Shown in pieces: positions 50,915-59,926 of a stretch of 64,000 nucleotides of DNA. Within the stretch, counting starts at the first letter, position 1, and each line of letters opens with the position of its first letter. Where the stretch lies: NCBI RefSeq assembly GCF_900230185.1, contig NZ_OCSR01000003.1, positions 1 through 64,000 of the forward strand, in the 5' to 3' direction. The position numbers and the translations under genes are program-made. Origin of the DNA: Burkholderia sp. OK233. Its GTDB lineage: Bacteria; Pseudomonadota; Gammaproteobacteria; Burkholderiales; Burkholderiaceae. The notes under the pieces are model-generated. The model was not told the origin of the DNA. It searched no databases and saw only the letters and a list, made by a program, of their open reading frames with translations.

Positions 50915-52435
50915 TCAATTGGCGCAGTCCTCGGATGACTGAGCACTTACAGCGCTGCCCTGCTGCGTCGCTGCTGGATAACAGGCGACTCGATTCCTGC
51001 CGCTGTTCTTCGCTTCATACATCGCCGCATCGGCCGCATTTACCAGTGACCTCAAAGTCGGAAACCGTTCGTCCACGGCGCAGGCAACCCCGATGCTCAC
51101 ACTCAGAAGCTGGTGCGTGCTGGCGACATGCCGGAGTTCCAGCGCTCTTATCGATGCAACAATCTTTTCCGCCATATGCGCTGCACCGCCGCTATCCGTA
51201 TTGGGGAGAAGCACAGTAAATTCCTCGCCACCGTAGCGCCCCGCGATGTCTCCCGGGCGTCTTATGCTTTGACTGATGCAATGTGCGACCGCAATCAGCG
51301 CGTCATCACCCGCGGAGTGTCCGTACAAATCGTTGAAACCCTTGAAGTGGTCAACGTCGATTAGAAGCATCGACAGTGGGTGCCCGGTTCGCTGGGCACG
51401 ACGCCACTCGGTCTGCGCCATTTCCTCGAAGGTACGACGGTTATGTAGTCCCGTAAGACCATCGGTCCGCGCGAGCACCCGAAGCTCCTCTTCGAATGCA
51501 AGACGACGTTTCCACTGCTGCGAGAACGATAAGGCGAAACCGACAATCATCAAGTCGAGTGCGGCCATCAGTGAACCTATGGTCCAGGCGCGACTGCGCC
51601 ACTCGGCATAGATGTCTTCGGTCGCAAGCGCAACATCCAGAATTATGGGGAATCCGTTGATGTGCCGATATGTGTACCAGCGCTTTACTCCGTCGAGAGC
51701 TGCCGTACCAAAAAACGCGCCACTCGACGTTTGCGCAAAACGGGTGTAGTTCGCGGTTCCCATCAAACTCCGGCCGATGACCTTTTGGTCGTATGGCCGC
51801 CTCATCAGCATCGTGCCGTCCTCAAGCATCAGCGCCATCGAACCGCCAGAGCCAAGATTCATGCCGTCGAACAATCGACGGAAGTAATCGAGCTGAAGTG
51901 TGCCGACCACAATACCGGCAAAGCTTCCATCAGGATGAGATAGTCTGCGGCTGAGCGCGATGGAGTCGCCTCCTTCGCCGAGGCGTGGGATGAAAGGGTG
52001 GCTGACGTATAGCCCAACGTCAGGTGCCTTACGATGGACTTTGAAGTAGTCACGGTCCGCGATGTTGACGCGACGAGCTGGAACGGACCTTGAGTCAATG
52101 ACAACGTTGCCGGATTCGTCCACAACCAGGAGAGCGCCCAAATCCTTGGCGGACGCAGCGCGGTCGAAGAGCACTTTCTGCCTCATGAGCGGCGGAAGTT
52201 TGTTGACCCCAGGCTCCTGGAGTCCATCAATGACCGCCTGGAGAGACAGGTCATAGATTTCCAGGTTTCGAGATGTGTCCCGCTCAACGATAAGCGACAG
52301 GTTGGTAGCAGCCTCCTGAGCTCGGCGAAGCGCATCCTGACGCATTTCCACCAGAACCAGGGCTGAAATCAGGAATATGGCGACCGAAACAAACAGGCTA
52401 ACGCCAATCAGGAGGTTCGGTCGCCGTGGCGCCAT
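50915..52435 (-). CDS. Membrane diguanylate cyclase with Cache-type sensor, paralogue
   Basis: A 506-residue paralogue of the cyclase at 32972: helix 1 (LLIGVSLFVSVAIFLISALVLV), Cache-like periplasmic domain (NVVIDSRSVPARRVNIADRDYF, DSIALSRRLSHPDGSFAGIV), helix 2, and a GGDEF domain with RTDGLTGLHNRR, I-site RPGD, active loop RYGGEEF and LSVSIGVA. Active and inhibitory sites are both intact, so it should make cyclic di-GMP with product inhibition. Confidence 0.92.
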   Translation of the reverse strand: MAPRRPNLLIGVSLFVSVAIFLISALVLVEMRQDALRRAQEAATNLSLIVERDTSRNLEIYDLSLQAVIDGLQEPGVNKLPPLMRQKVLFDRAASAKDLGALLVVDESGNVVIDSRSVPARRVNIADRDYFKVHRKAPDVGLYVSHPFIPRLGEGGDSIALSRRLSHPDGSFAGIVVGTLQLDYFRRLFDGMNLGSGGSMALMLEDGTMLMRRPYDQKVIGRSLMGTANYTRFAQTSSGAFFGTAALDGVKRWYTYRHINGFPIILDVALATEDIYAEWRSRAWTIGSLMAALDLMIVGFALSFSQQWKRRLAFEEELRVLARTDGLTGLHNRRTFEEMAQTEWRRAQRTGHPLSMLLIDVDHFKGFNDLYGHSAGDDALIAVAHCISQSIRRPGDIAGRYGGEEFTVLLPNTDSGGAAHMAEKIVASIRALELRHVASTHQLLSVSIGVACAVDERFPTLRSLVNAADAAMYEAKNSGRNRVACYPAATQQGSAVSAQSSEDCAN

Positions 52436-52918
52436 TTTTTCTCTCTTCTACAGGTTCTGGGTGTTCCAGGCTCGTCACTGCGTTCCCTGTGCGTTTGCCG
52501 CAACTGTCCAACGCAGGTCAATAACGGAGATTTTACGGGCGTGCCCGTGGTGCCCCAATAATCACCGAAGCATAACTGCTGCGGACACGAGACCATCTGT
52601 TGAGAAGGAGCAGGTTCAAGCGCTTCTTCGCGGGTTTAACCGGAGACACGGATTATTTGATGCCACGAAACGCTACAGGAAGCCCTTGCGCCGAACGCCG
52701 CCGATTAACACCGGAATTCGAGACGTTATGACAGACGCGGCTCCCATTTCAACTGGTGCACACCGGCTTTCGGGAGCTTTAACGGGCGTGGCCACTGGAC
52801 AGACAGTACCCGCAACCCTTTACGCTCCACATCCACAAAAATGACCCACGACACCGTTGAAGCAACACGCACACACGGCAGGATGCTATGGAACCGAGGA
52901 GTGCTCGCGAGTCAAATC
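52436..52918. other. Intergenic region, nothing firm
   Basis: Between the cyclase and the small membrane protein. A 38-codon plus-strand frame starting at 52728 exists but has no supporting evidence. The plus-strand frame at 52841-53077 is antisense to the small membrane protein below and was not accepted. Confidence 0.4.
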
Positions 52919-53074
52919 TTATCGCCTGTGACGCAAAGCGTCCCAGCACTCGCTATGGTCCATCCGACGGAGAAGCCGCTTGCGGACGTGTTCGCGTCGG
53001 TAGTGTCCTGCGACCAACAACGCAGCAATTGCCAACACTGCTATGCCCATGAAGGTTCCTGTGAGTTCCGTCAT
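52919..53074 (-). CDS. Small membrane protein (51 aa)
   Basis: A 51-residue protein: MTELTGTFMGIAVLAIAALLVAGHY gives one membrane helix, followed by a basic cytoplasmic tail (RREHVRKRLLRRMDHSECWDALRHRR). GAGGTGG lies 4-7 bases before the ATG. No family was recognised. Confidence 0.65.
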   Translation of the reverse strand: MTELTGTFMGIAVLAIAALLVAGHYRREHVRKRLLRRMDHSECWDALRHRR

Positions 53075-53191
53075 TAGACCACCTCGCTAACCTGTGTCGT
53101 TTTCATGCTCATGCGACGTACAGCCTTGACGTCGCCAGCAAGCTGAAGCATGGCCGACTGAACGGCACGTTAGTCCATGGCAGAGCACGCC

Positions 53192-53512
53192 TCAAGCGCT
53201 CTGTTCTCCACCGAGCATCGCGATTCCCTCCAGTACATCCTGCCCACTGGCCGCCGACGTCTTGAAGTGCTCACTAATCTGCGCTGTGCTGACCTGCTTC
53301 CCCTGAACCAGGATGCTTTCAACGCTTACTAGCGCCCCGGTAACAGGTTCCCGGGGCGGGACATGCGTTATCACCACTCCCCCGCCTTTTGTCGGCGAAA
53401 GAATCCACAAGTCACCATCACCAAAGCTGCCGATATAAACGGACCCAATCCTCGTCTTTCCATGACCGCTGGGAATTTTTATCTTTTCGGGAACGGGTTT
53501 TCTCGTAACCAT
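53192..53512 (-). CDS. Hypothetical protein
   Basis: A 106-residue protein from ATG 53512: VTRKPVPEKIKIPSGHGKTRIGSVYIGSFGDGDLWILSPTKGGGVVITHV, then a helical end (STAQISEHFKTSAASGQDVLEGIAML). It is soluble and beta-rich in the first half. No family was recognised. Divergent from pstS. Confidence 0.6.
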   Translation of the reverse strand: MVTRKPVPEKIKIPSGHGKTRIGSVYIGSFGDGDLWILSPTKGGGVVITHVPPREPVTGALVSVESILVQGKQVSTAQISEHFKTSAASGQDVLEGIAMLGGEQSA

Positions 53513-53794
53513 CACACGCCTCTTGCACGTTGTTACCGCAATGAAAGACGGAAGAACTCGAAGGCTCGCAGTATCGCCTCGCGTACCGCCCGGCAATCTG
53601 CAGCAACACAAAGGCATTCTTCAGGATAGTTCGAATCTCGCACTACGCCTAGCAGTTACCCATATGAACAGACAAGCCGTCGACATTTCGGTAACCCAAA
53701 CCATAGCGCAGTGAAGAATTTCACATGCCTTCGATACAGGCCTGGCAGCCGTCTCACCAGAGCATCGTGACTCCACGCTTCAAGCACGGGCACC

Positions 53795-53812
53795 CCGTCA
53801 TATCTTTGACAT
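53795..53812 (+). promoter_or_regulatory. Pho box upstream of pstS
   Basis: Two PhoB half-sites, CCGTCAT (53795-53801) and TTGACAT (53806-53812), repeat every 11 bases with a 4-base spacer, matching the CTGTCAT consensus at 6 and 5 of 7 positions. It lies 54 bases before the pstS start. Confidence 0.7.
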
Positions 53813-53865
53813 CAGCAAGGTCTAACTTGGGCGACCTTTTCCAACAATCACACGCTGGAGCACAT

Positions 53866-54897
53866 ATGAGACTCATGCAAACCGCGATTGCCGGCCTGAC
53901 CGGCGCGCTCTTCGTCGTCGCGGCTCACGCCACCGACATCACGGGTGCAGGCAGCACGTTCGCCGCACCTATCTACGCCAAGTGGGCAGACGCCTTTCAG
54001 AAGGCCAACGGCGGCAAAGTCAACTATCAGGGTATCGGCTCCTCGGGTGGTATCAAGCAAATCATTGCCAAAACAGTCGACTTTGCCGGGTCCGACGCAC
54101 CGCTGAAGGACGACGAACTGGCGAAGGATGGTCTGTTCCAGTTTCCGACGGTTGTCGGTGGCGTAGTGCCGGTGGTAAATCTGCCGGGCATCAAGCCGGG
54201 CGAGTTGACTCTATCTGGCGAAGTGCTCGGCGACATGTATCTGGGAAAAATCAAGAAGTGGAATGACCCGGCCATCGCCGCTTTGAACCCCAAAGTTAAG
54301 CTCCCCGACACTGATATCGCTATTGTCCGTCGTGCTGACGGCTCGGGCACGAGCTTCATCTGGACGCACTATTTGTCGCAAGTCAATCCGGAGTGGAAGA
54401 GCAAGGTTGGCGAAGGCACGACCGTCAGCTGGCCGACGGGTACGGGCGGTAAGGGTAACGACGGTGTGGCCGCTTTTGTCCAGCGCCTCCCCGGCGCCCT
54501 TGGCTATGTCGAGTGGGCATACGTGAAGCAGAACCATATGGTCTACACCGCAATGAAAAACGCATCCGGTGCTGTGGTTCAGCCAGAGACGGAAACGTTC
54601 AAGGCCGCCGCTGCCGGTGCCAACTGGTCGAAGTCGTTCTACCAAATCCTGACGAATGAACCGGGCAAGGATGCGTGGCCTGTCGTCGGCGCAACCTTTG
54701 TATTGCTGCACACCGCGCAGGACAAACCGGACGAAGGGAAGGAAACGTTGAAATTCTTCGACTGGGCATTCAAGAACGGAGACCAGGCTGCTCAGGACCT
54801 GGATTACATTTCCCTGCCGAAATCCGTTGTTACCGAAATTCGCTCGCAGTGGACCGCAAAGGTGAAAGACACTGCCGGCAAGCCCATCGCTGAATAA
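53866..54897 (+). CDS. pstS: Phosphate-binding protein PstS
   Basis: A 343-residue periplasmic protein from ATG 53866. Signal peptide ending VAAHA, then TDITGAGSTFAAPIYAKWADAF, NYQGIGSSGGIKQIIAKTVDFAGSDAPLK, IVRRADGSGTSFIWTHYL and TGKGN-type GGKGNDGVA, the phosphate-contact loops of PstS. It delivers phosphate to PstCAB, which is not encoded here, so this is a stand-alone extra copy. A Pho box upstream suggests induction by phosphate starvation through PhoB. The upstream open frame from 53725 is not protein-like. Confidence 0.93.
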   Translation: MRLMQTAIAGLTGALFVVAAHATDITGAGSTFAAPIYAKWADAFQKANGGKVNYQGIGSSGGIKQIIAKTVDFAGSDAPLKDDELAKDGLFQFPTVVGGVVPVVNLPGIKPGELTLSGEVLGDMYLGKIKKWNDPAIAALNPKVKLPDTDIAIVRRADGSGTSFIWTHYLSQVNPEWKSKVGEGTTVSWPTGTGGKGNDGVAAFVQRLPGALGYVEWAYVKQNHMVYTAMKNASGAVVQPETETFKAAAAGANWSKSFYQILTNEPGKDAWPVVGATFVLLHTAQDKPDEGKETLKFFDWAFKNGDQAAQDLDYISLPKSVVTEIRSQWTAKVKDTAGKPIAE

Positions 54898-54913
54898 GTT
54901 TTCGACGCGTCAA

Positions 54914-54936
54914 GCGCGCTCCCTCGCGGAGCGCGC
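54914..54936 (+). terminator. Hairpin after pstS
   Basis: GCGCGCTCC, loop CTCGC and GGAGCGCGC form a 9-bp perfect stem 17 bases after the stop. No T-run follows, so it may slow polymerase or protect the mRNA end. Confidence 0.6.
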
Positions 54937-54980
54937 GATACTGCCCTCCCCGCGGCGCATTTTGGCAGCCAAACCGCACG

Positions 54981-55112
54981 TCATTCGTCACGGTGTTCGT
55001 CGCGCTTTTCCCCGTCAGCATCCCCCGCTCGAAGTGCCGTTAGCCCGAGACTGAGCGCCATCACAGCAAGTAGCGTCAGGAAGTACCAACCCCAAGAGAA
55101 CCTCAAATCCAC
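54981..55112 (-). CDS. Small membrane protein (43 aa), GTG start
   Basis: A 43-residue frame (VDLRFSWGWYFLTLLAVMALSLGLTALRAG, then DADGEKRDEHRDE): one helix followed by a charged tail. GGAGG lies 5 bases before the GTG, a strong site. No family was recognised. It is convergent with pstS. Confidence 0.6.
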   Translation of the reverse strand: MDLRFSWGWYFLTLLAVMALSLGLTALRAGDADGEKRDEHRDE

Positions 55113-55500
55113 TGGAACCTCCGCTATCACCCTGCACTGCCTCACTGCGCAAACCCACTATCTCATTGTAGAAGCCGTGCGGCGTAACAGTTAGTCCACA
55201 AACTGGTGCGTCGCAGCAGGAGTCAGGCCGCAGGTTCTGGGTCGCACGGTGGCACTGACCTGTAGCCACCGAGGGATTTCAGCAGCTATTCGCGCTACCG
55301 CCGCTTTAGTATTCTACGCGGCGCCCGCATGACGTCGCGCTCCGTGCACGCCCGCTTAACGAGCGGGATTCCATGCTGAGCGCGAACACAGGCGGCAGAG
55401 CGTAGCGACGCGGAAAGCGTCCACGTTTCCAACAACATAGATGAATGGCATAACTTCCGCTGCTTCGGCGGAGTGGCTGTGCCGCTGGAGGAGCGAAACA
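55113..55500. other. Intergenic region, nothing recognised
   Basis: No protein-like frame between the divergent small membrane protein genes. Confidence 0.4.
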
Positions 55501-55683
55501 ATGCGTTCAACAACTGAGTTTCCCGTGAGAGCCCTCGCATGTCTTGCCAGCCTGGGCATCCTGACGTACGGCACGCTTGAACTTGCATCGCATCAGCATT
55601 TGCATATTGCCTATCTGGCGCTCACGGCGCTCGGAGTAGTTATGGGAGCTTTTTTCACGTCCACGTGGACTCCAAAGGCATAG
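55501..55683 (+). CDS. Small membrane protein (60 aa)
   Basis: A 60-residue protein with two helices (ALACLASLGILTYGTLEL and LHIAYLALTALGVVMGAFF) and a short polar end. GGAGGAG lies 8 bases upstream of the ATG. Function unknown; similar tiny proteins are frequent in this window. Confidence 0.65.
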   Translation: MRSTTEFPVRALACLASLGILTYGTLELASHQHLHIAYLALTALGVVMGAFFTSTWTPKA

Positions 55684-56513
55684 ACGGCCAGGTTCACCGA
55701 CAAACGTGACTAGACCAGCAACAACCGATGTTTAGGTGCGCGTCGAATTTTCGACGTCATAGCACTTGGACATGGGCCCTTGTATTGCCCCCGCCTAACA
55801 CCGCGGCGCGGCGCAGTTCGACTTCGGAGGAGTGATGCTGCAGGCGGATTCGCTCTGATGGGGGCTCGGCCCGCTCTATGTCGGTAGAAATCCCTCTTGA
55901 CAGCCTCCCGCTTCCGCTCCGTTTATGCCCTGCACAGCCCCACGCGACCGTTTCAACGGGAGACTTTGTCAGGTTGCGGACTCTCCTCCGCGTCGCATAG
56001 CCGACCACTCGACGTTGCACCGAATTTAAGTCTGGCTTAAGCGCCATCGAGTACATTGCGCCAACCTTGCCGACGACCGCGTCGCCATAGGTCTTAATAC
56101 TTCGCATGAACGCTCAATCGACGTCCACACAGTCGCGGCTACATTCCTGCTAAAAGCAAAAGAGTCCAGCGCAGTCACAGGCAGTTGCAACCAACGGATG
56201 TCCAGAACGGCTCGTCGACCCTCCACCATTACTCAGGGTCGACTTTGGGACCCGGAGCTCCGCCGGGTCCGTTTTTTCCCCACTACCAGGCGCTGTGTGC
56301 GACAGCGATAATCCGCTCATCCAGTCAATCATGATGGAAAACCAACTATCTACTGCCGCCGACAGTTCGTTGCCAGTCGGTGTCGTTATCAAATCGTTGT
56401 CACGCGGCCTCGCTATATTCCGTCATAGCGTACAAGGGGCATAAACACCTTCCTCGTTCGTCAAATCGCGTGTTGACCGAACTCCATGTGCGCAACAGTT
56501 ATTGAGGCACATC
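55684..56513. other. Region without a confident gene
   Basis: A minus-strand frame at 55757-56107 (116 residues) begins with protein-like text (MRSIKTYGDAVVGKVGAMYSMALKPDL) but becomes Arg-rich and has no strong ribosome site; it is left uncalled. A candidate small RNA with tandem hairpins ends at 56277. Confidence 0.45.
56214..56277 (+). ncRNA. Candidate small RNA end: tandem hairpins with terminator
   Basis: Stem 1 is GTCGACCCT (56214-56222) with AGGGTCGAC (56235-56243). Stem 2 is GGACCCGG (56248-56255) with CCGGGTCC (56263-56270), followed by GTTTTTT. This is a strong intrinsic terminator on the plus strand, yet no plus-strand gene ends before it, so a small RNA is suggested. The 5' end and promoter were not identified. 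Confidence 0.4.
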
Positions 56514-56723
56514 ATGAAGAAGCTCCTTAGCCACCATGAGATTGCGATGTTGTTTGTGTTGTTCAGTGCGCCGGGACAGGTGGCGCTCGCAGACCCCGAT
56601 GCAGTGACCCTTCAACAAGAACAATTGGTCGAAGTCGTTTCTACAACATCCGAGAACGCCGAATTCCGATTGACTTCGGAGGGTACCGAGCTATTACGGC
56701 GCCTGGGGCTGACGAGGACGTGA
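56514..56723 (+). CDS. Exported hypothetical protein
   Basis: A 69-residue protein from ATG 56514 with signal peptide MKKLLSHHEIAMLFVLFSAPGQVALA, then a short acidic mature part (DPDAVTLQQEQLVEVVSTTSENAEFRLTSEG). No family was recognised. Confidence 0.6.
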   Translation: MKKLLSHHEIAMLFVLFSAPGQVALADPDAVTLQQEQLVEVVSTTSENAEFRLTSEGTELLRRLGLTRT

Positions 56724-56796
56724 CAGACCGGTCGCCGAGACCGGGACGAGCAGGCACATAGGCGCTGCTCGTCCGACCTGTCACACGCACGTCGAA

Positions 56797-57114
56797 TCAG
56801 GGTATCGTCTCTGACTGACTGCGAACGCGGAAGAATTTCTCCACCGGCATGACTGCAACAACCCCGTTTCCAGCTGCGCCGAAGTGGGCAATATCCATGA
56901 TTGTCCTGATTAGCCCATCGACGCTTTCCTCCTGCACGAAAATTTCGATTTTGATGTGCTCCCTTGTCCAGTCATCGGCGAAGAGATTCGGGTGCGCGCC
57001 GAATCCCCTGACTCGCGTAACGGTCACACCATGGATGTCGATAGCACCAAGTTTCCTTTCCAGTACTTCCACTACACCAGGCCTGACAATGGCCACAACG
57101 CATTTGAGTTCCAT
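56797..57114 (-). CDS. P-II-like regulatory protein
   Basis: A 105-residue PII-fold protein from ATG 57114. MELKCVVAIVRPGVVEVLERKLGAIDIHGVTVTRVRGFG matches the PII beta-alpha-beta start, and KIEIFVQEESVDGLIRTIMDIAHFG, with AAGNGVVAVMPVEKFFRVRS, matches the C-terminal part with the nucleotide-binding B-loop region. The T-loop is short and has no uridylylated Tyr, unlike GlnB/GlnK. It has no amtB neighbour. PII-like proteins of this type often sit next to RND metal-efflux genes; a TolC/HlyD pair lies 5 kb away. Confidence 0.75.
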   Translation of the reverse strand: MELKCVVAIVRPGVVEVLERKLGAIDIHGVTVTRVRGFGAHPNLFADDWTREHIKIEIFVQEESVDGLIRTIMDIAHFGAAGNGVVAVMPVEKFFRVRSQSETIP

Positions 57115-57780
57115 GTCTTCCTCCAGCAACGTCGATTGTTAGCGAAGCTGTCTCCTACCCCGTCGGCACCCATTTTTCTTCCGCTGCAGCCTGAGTCTTG
57201 CCGGCACCTTTAACTCTGCCCTGTCTCATTTGCCAGAGCATCTCTGTAATACCCTGGCAACCGTGCATGTCACCGCCATCCGGTCTTCGAAGCTGAAGAA
57301 TGGAACGGCGCACGACGCGATTCTGGCCTCCTACTCTCTGGTGTACAGGCGCGTTCGCGACGAACAATGGCGGCACCGGTCCTGCTGCTGCAAACCGTCG
57401 CGAAGCGAACACGGGAAACTCTCTTCAACGGCGAAGCCACATGGTCACCCACGCCGCGACCAGCGGTCGCGGTGCCCCCCGAATAACAGACTCTCACAAA
57501 GACCAATGGCTAACATGTCCAAGGAAGTTCACTTCGAGTGAAAGAGTTAAAAGACATTGTAGCGACGTCACTTAGCCTCGCCGCGTCCCTAAATTTTAAG
57601 CGGCGACCCATCGCACCCGCATCACGTCGAAAGCTTGAAGACCGCAGTGCGCTGACGATTGGAGCTGGCCGCCAAATAGGCAGTATTCGTCAGACAGAGC
57701 TGGCAGCCAGGTCAATCCGGCATGGTGCGATTGATTGCGTCGAGAGTCAGGACGACTGACTCGCTAGCTGCCGGCCCCCT
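57115..57780. other. Region without a confident gene
   Basis: About 660 bases. Frames at 57155-57412, 57230-57541 and 57538-57759 are low-complexity or Arg-rich and were not accepted. Confidence 0.4.
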
Positions 57781-59796
57781 TCAGTCGGGACGCGACGTCA
57801 GCAGCATCACTGGAACCCCATGACAATCCTTTTCCGCCAACATGGCCACCCCGCGAAGCGCGGGCAACTGGTCATGAACGGCCAGAGGCGCTGTCGGCGG
57901 GTCGACGGCACGTAGCATATTGATTGGCCAGGACGCACGATACAGCCGCTCATGCACAAGCGAACCCAACCAAACGGGCGTAGCTGACGCGGCGCCCTGC
58001 TCTTCAATCGCATAGTCCGTGGGCCAGAAACGCAGCACGTCGCGTTCGTCGCGCGTGCTGCCGGGATGCGTGAAGACCAGCAACGACGGCATACCATTAT
58101 TCAACTCGGGCAACACCGGCAGTGCCATCGCCGAAACCTTGGGCGATGCGAGGGAGAGCAGGCTGCGCGCAGAAAGCTCCGCTCCGTCGACCCAACCTTG
58201 AGCTCGAAGGCGACTTCCTATCTCCTCAAGGTTCGCGGACCACTGGATTGCCAGAGGCTCCTTCCGGTCACCCTCCATGTCTGAGCGATGACAAGGCAAA
58301 CTCCGCCACAGAGAATTGGTCCATTGCGACGTTGTTGCGATGACTGGTGCGTTACCCGGCGCGCTGTCAGCTTTCGGTGCGGGCGGCCCGACGTGGAGTT
58401 GCGCCAACACGCTGACGCACACAACCGTCAGCATGAGAACTGGCATGAACCCACGCGATGGTTGCACTACCGGCCTCCGCCACACGGCGGTAAAGGCGAC
58501 AACAGAGACCCAGACCGACGCAAGCGCCGCGCCTCCAATGGCGTCGGAAAACCAGAACCGACCGAAGTAAAGCCCAGACAGGCTAACGCTGACCACGACA
58601 ACGGTACTTGCTGTCACGACGAACACGCCAGCCAAAGTACCAACCCTTCGCGTGAGCAGAAATGCAAGAAAGCCATACACAACGACCACGGCGGCGACGT
58701 GATTGCTCGGGAACACATATGCGCCGGACGCGAGCGAATCCGGCGGAGCACGATGGATTGCAAACTGGAGGGTAAATATCAGTAACTGCGAAAAGACAAC
58801 GGCAGCGAGCCAGTAACCAAGCGTGCGCCAACGACGTTCCCACACCATCCACAGCGCCGCTGTGGCGACCAGCGCTGCCAGCGTGGCGACACTGCCGGGC
58901 GTGGCAAGGCCCGACAGGACGGTGTCGCCCCATGGGCTGCGCACAGATTGAAGGAAGCGATAAACGGACACGTCAACCCGTACGAGTGGGTCACCACTGA
59001 TGACGTCCTGCAAGACGCCAAAGAACAGCCAGCAGGAAAGAAGCACAATGACCGACGCCGCCCCTATTGCGCCGGAAGCGGGTCGGTCCGGATTCAGTAG
59101 CTGCAAGGCAAGACGACCTGCCCGCCCTTCGTGGTGACTGGCCCAGGTCGTCAGGGTGCGGCCCGCGGCACTCGCCCAGGCACCGGCGTGTGAAAGAACG
59201 AGGCGGGCGCTCCGAAAGCTCAACCATACGATTCCGACCAGTAGCGCGATGATGATGACGAGGCGAAACGAAACAGCGCCGGCCACCTGGACGGATGCCC
59301 CGAAAATAACACCCGGCAGGATATGAGCGGGCGCCCAGAGCAGCGCCGAAACGATGTTCATCGTAAAGAACCGCACCGGCGTCATACCCGACATTCCTGC
59401 AACCACGGGCACAATCGCCCGCAACGGCCCGATGAACCGCGCGAACACGACGCTTTTCGGACCATGCTTTGCGAAAAATTTGTGAGCAGCCTCGAGAACT
59501 TGCGGGTGCGTCCGAAACGGCCACAACTGGCCAATCTGGGACTTATAGCGGCTGCCGAGCCAGTAGCTCATGCCATCCCCGGCTACCGCGCCAGCAATCG
59601 CGCATGCGAACAGCGCCCCCAGGTTTAACGACCCGGTTCCAGCAAGCGCACCGGCCAGGAACATCGCGGTGCTACCTGGGATGAATGTTCCAATAACCGC
59701 GACGGCTTCGAGAAACGCAGCCAGGAAGGCGACCACGAGAGTCCATGCCGGGTGTCCGGCGAGCAGATGCAACAAGTGGTCGTATGCGTGTTCCAT
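57781..59796 (-). CDS. DedA-PAP2-LssY fusion membrane protein
   Basis: A 671-residue protein from ATG 59796 (GGAG 6 bases upstream; ATG 59808 is an alternative). Residues 1-200: DedA/SNARE-associated domain (GTFIPGSTAMFLAGALAG; FARFIGPLRAIVPVVAGMSG). Residues ~245-435: PAP2-like phosphatase helices. Residues ~480-671: LssY C-terminal domain. In the PAP2 part the central His366 (PSNH) is present, but motif 1 reads LQFAIHRAPP (Gln for Lys, AP for RP) and motif 3 reads SGLYFGRFWFSD (Arg and His missing), so phosphatase activity is doubtful. Related fusions are linked to undecaprenyl-phosphate handling. Confidence 0.85.
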   Translation of the reverse strand: MEHAYDHLLHLLAGHPAWTLVVAFLAAFLEAVAVIGTFIPGSTAMFLAGALAGTGSLNLGALFACAIAGAVAGDGMSYWLGSRYKSQIGQLWPFRTHPQVLEAAHKFFAKHGPKSVVFARFIGPLRAIVPVVAGMSGMTPVRFFTMNIVSALLWAPAHILPGVIFGASVQVAGAVSFRLVIIIALLVGIVWLSFRSARLVLSHAGAWASAAGRTLTTWASHHEGRAGRLALQLLNPDRPASGAIGAASVIVLLSCWLFFGVLQDVISGDPLVRVDVSVYRFLQSVRSPWGDTVLSGLATPGSVATLAALVATAALWMVWERRWRTLGYWLAAVVFSQLLIFTLQFAIHRAPPDSLASGAYVFPSNHVAAVVVVYGFLAFLLTRRVGTLAGVFVVTASTVVVVSVSLSGLYFGRFWFSDAIGGAALASVWVSVVAFTAVWRRPVVQPSRGFMPVLMLTVVCVSVLAQLHVGPPAPKADSAPGNAPVIATTSQWTNSLWRSLPCHRSDMEGDRKEPLAIQWSANLEEIGSRLRAQGWVDGAELSARSLLSLASPKVSAMALPVLPELNNGMPSLLVFTHPGSTRDERDVLRFWPTDYAIEEQGAASATPVWLGSLVHERLYRASWPINMLRAVDPPTAPLAVHDQLPALRGVAMLAEKDCHGVPVMLLTSRPD

Positions 59797-59926
59797 CGAC
59801 ATCTCCATGGTCCGCGCGCCAGCCGCCGCTTGGCGCCATTCAGATTGTCGCAGGCCGTGTGTTGCGTGGTGCAGATACCGGCCGGCTGGACAGCAACCGG
59901 ACACCAAGGTCACGCAGATACCGAAG

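Noticed and set aside
52841..53077. 78-residue plus-strand frame
   Set aside because: Antisense to a small membrane protein that has a strong ribosome site and clear helix.
55757..56107. 116-residue minus-strand frame
   Set aside because: Protein-like only at its start, no good ribosome site, Arg-rich end; left as possible only.
56180..56230. Possible tRNA 3' end (CCACCA before a terminator)
   Set aside because: No cloverleaf can be folded upstream; the bases are better explained by the 9-bp stem of a candidate small RNA.
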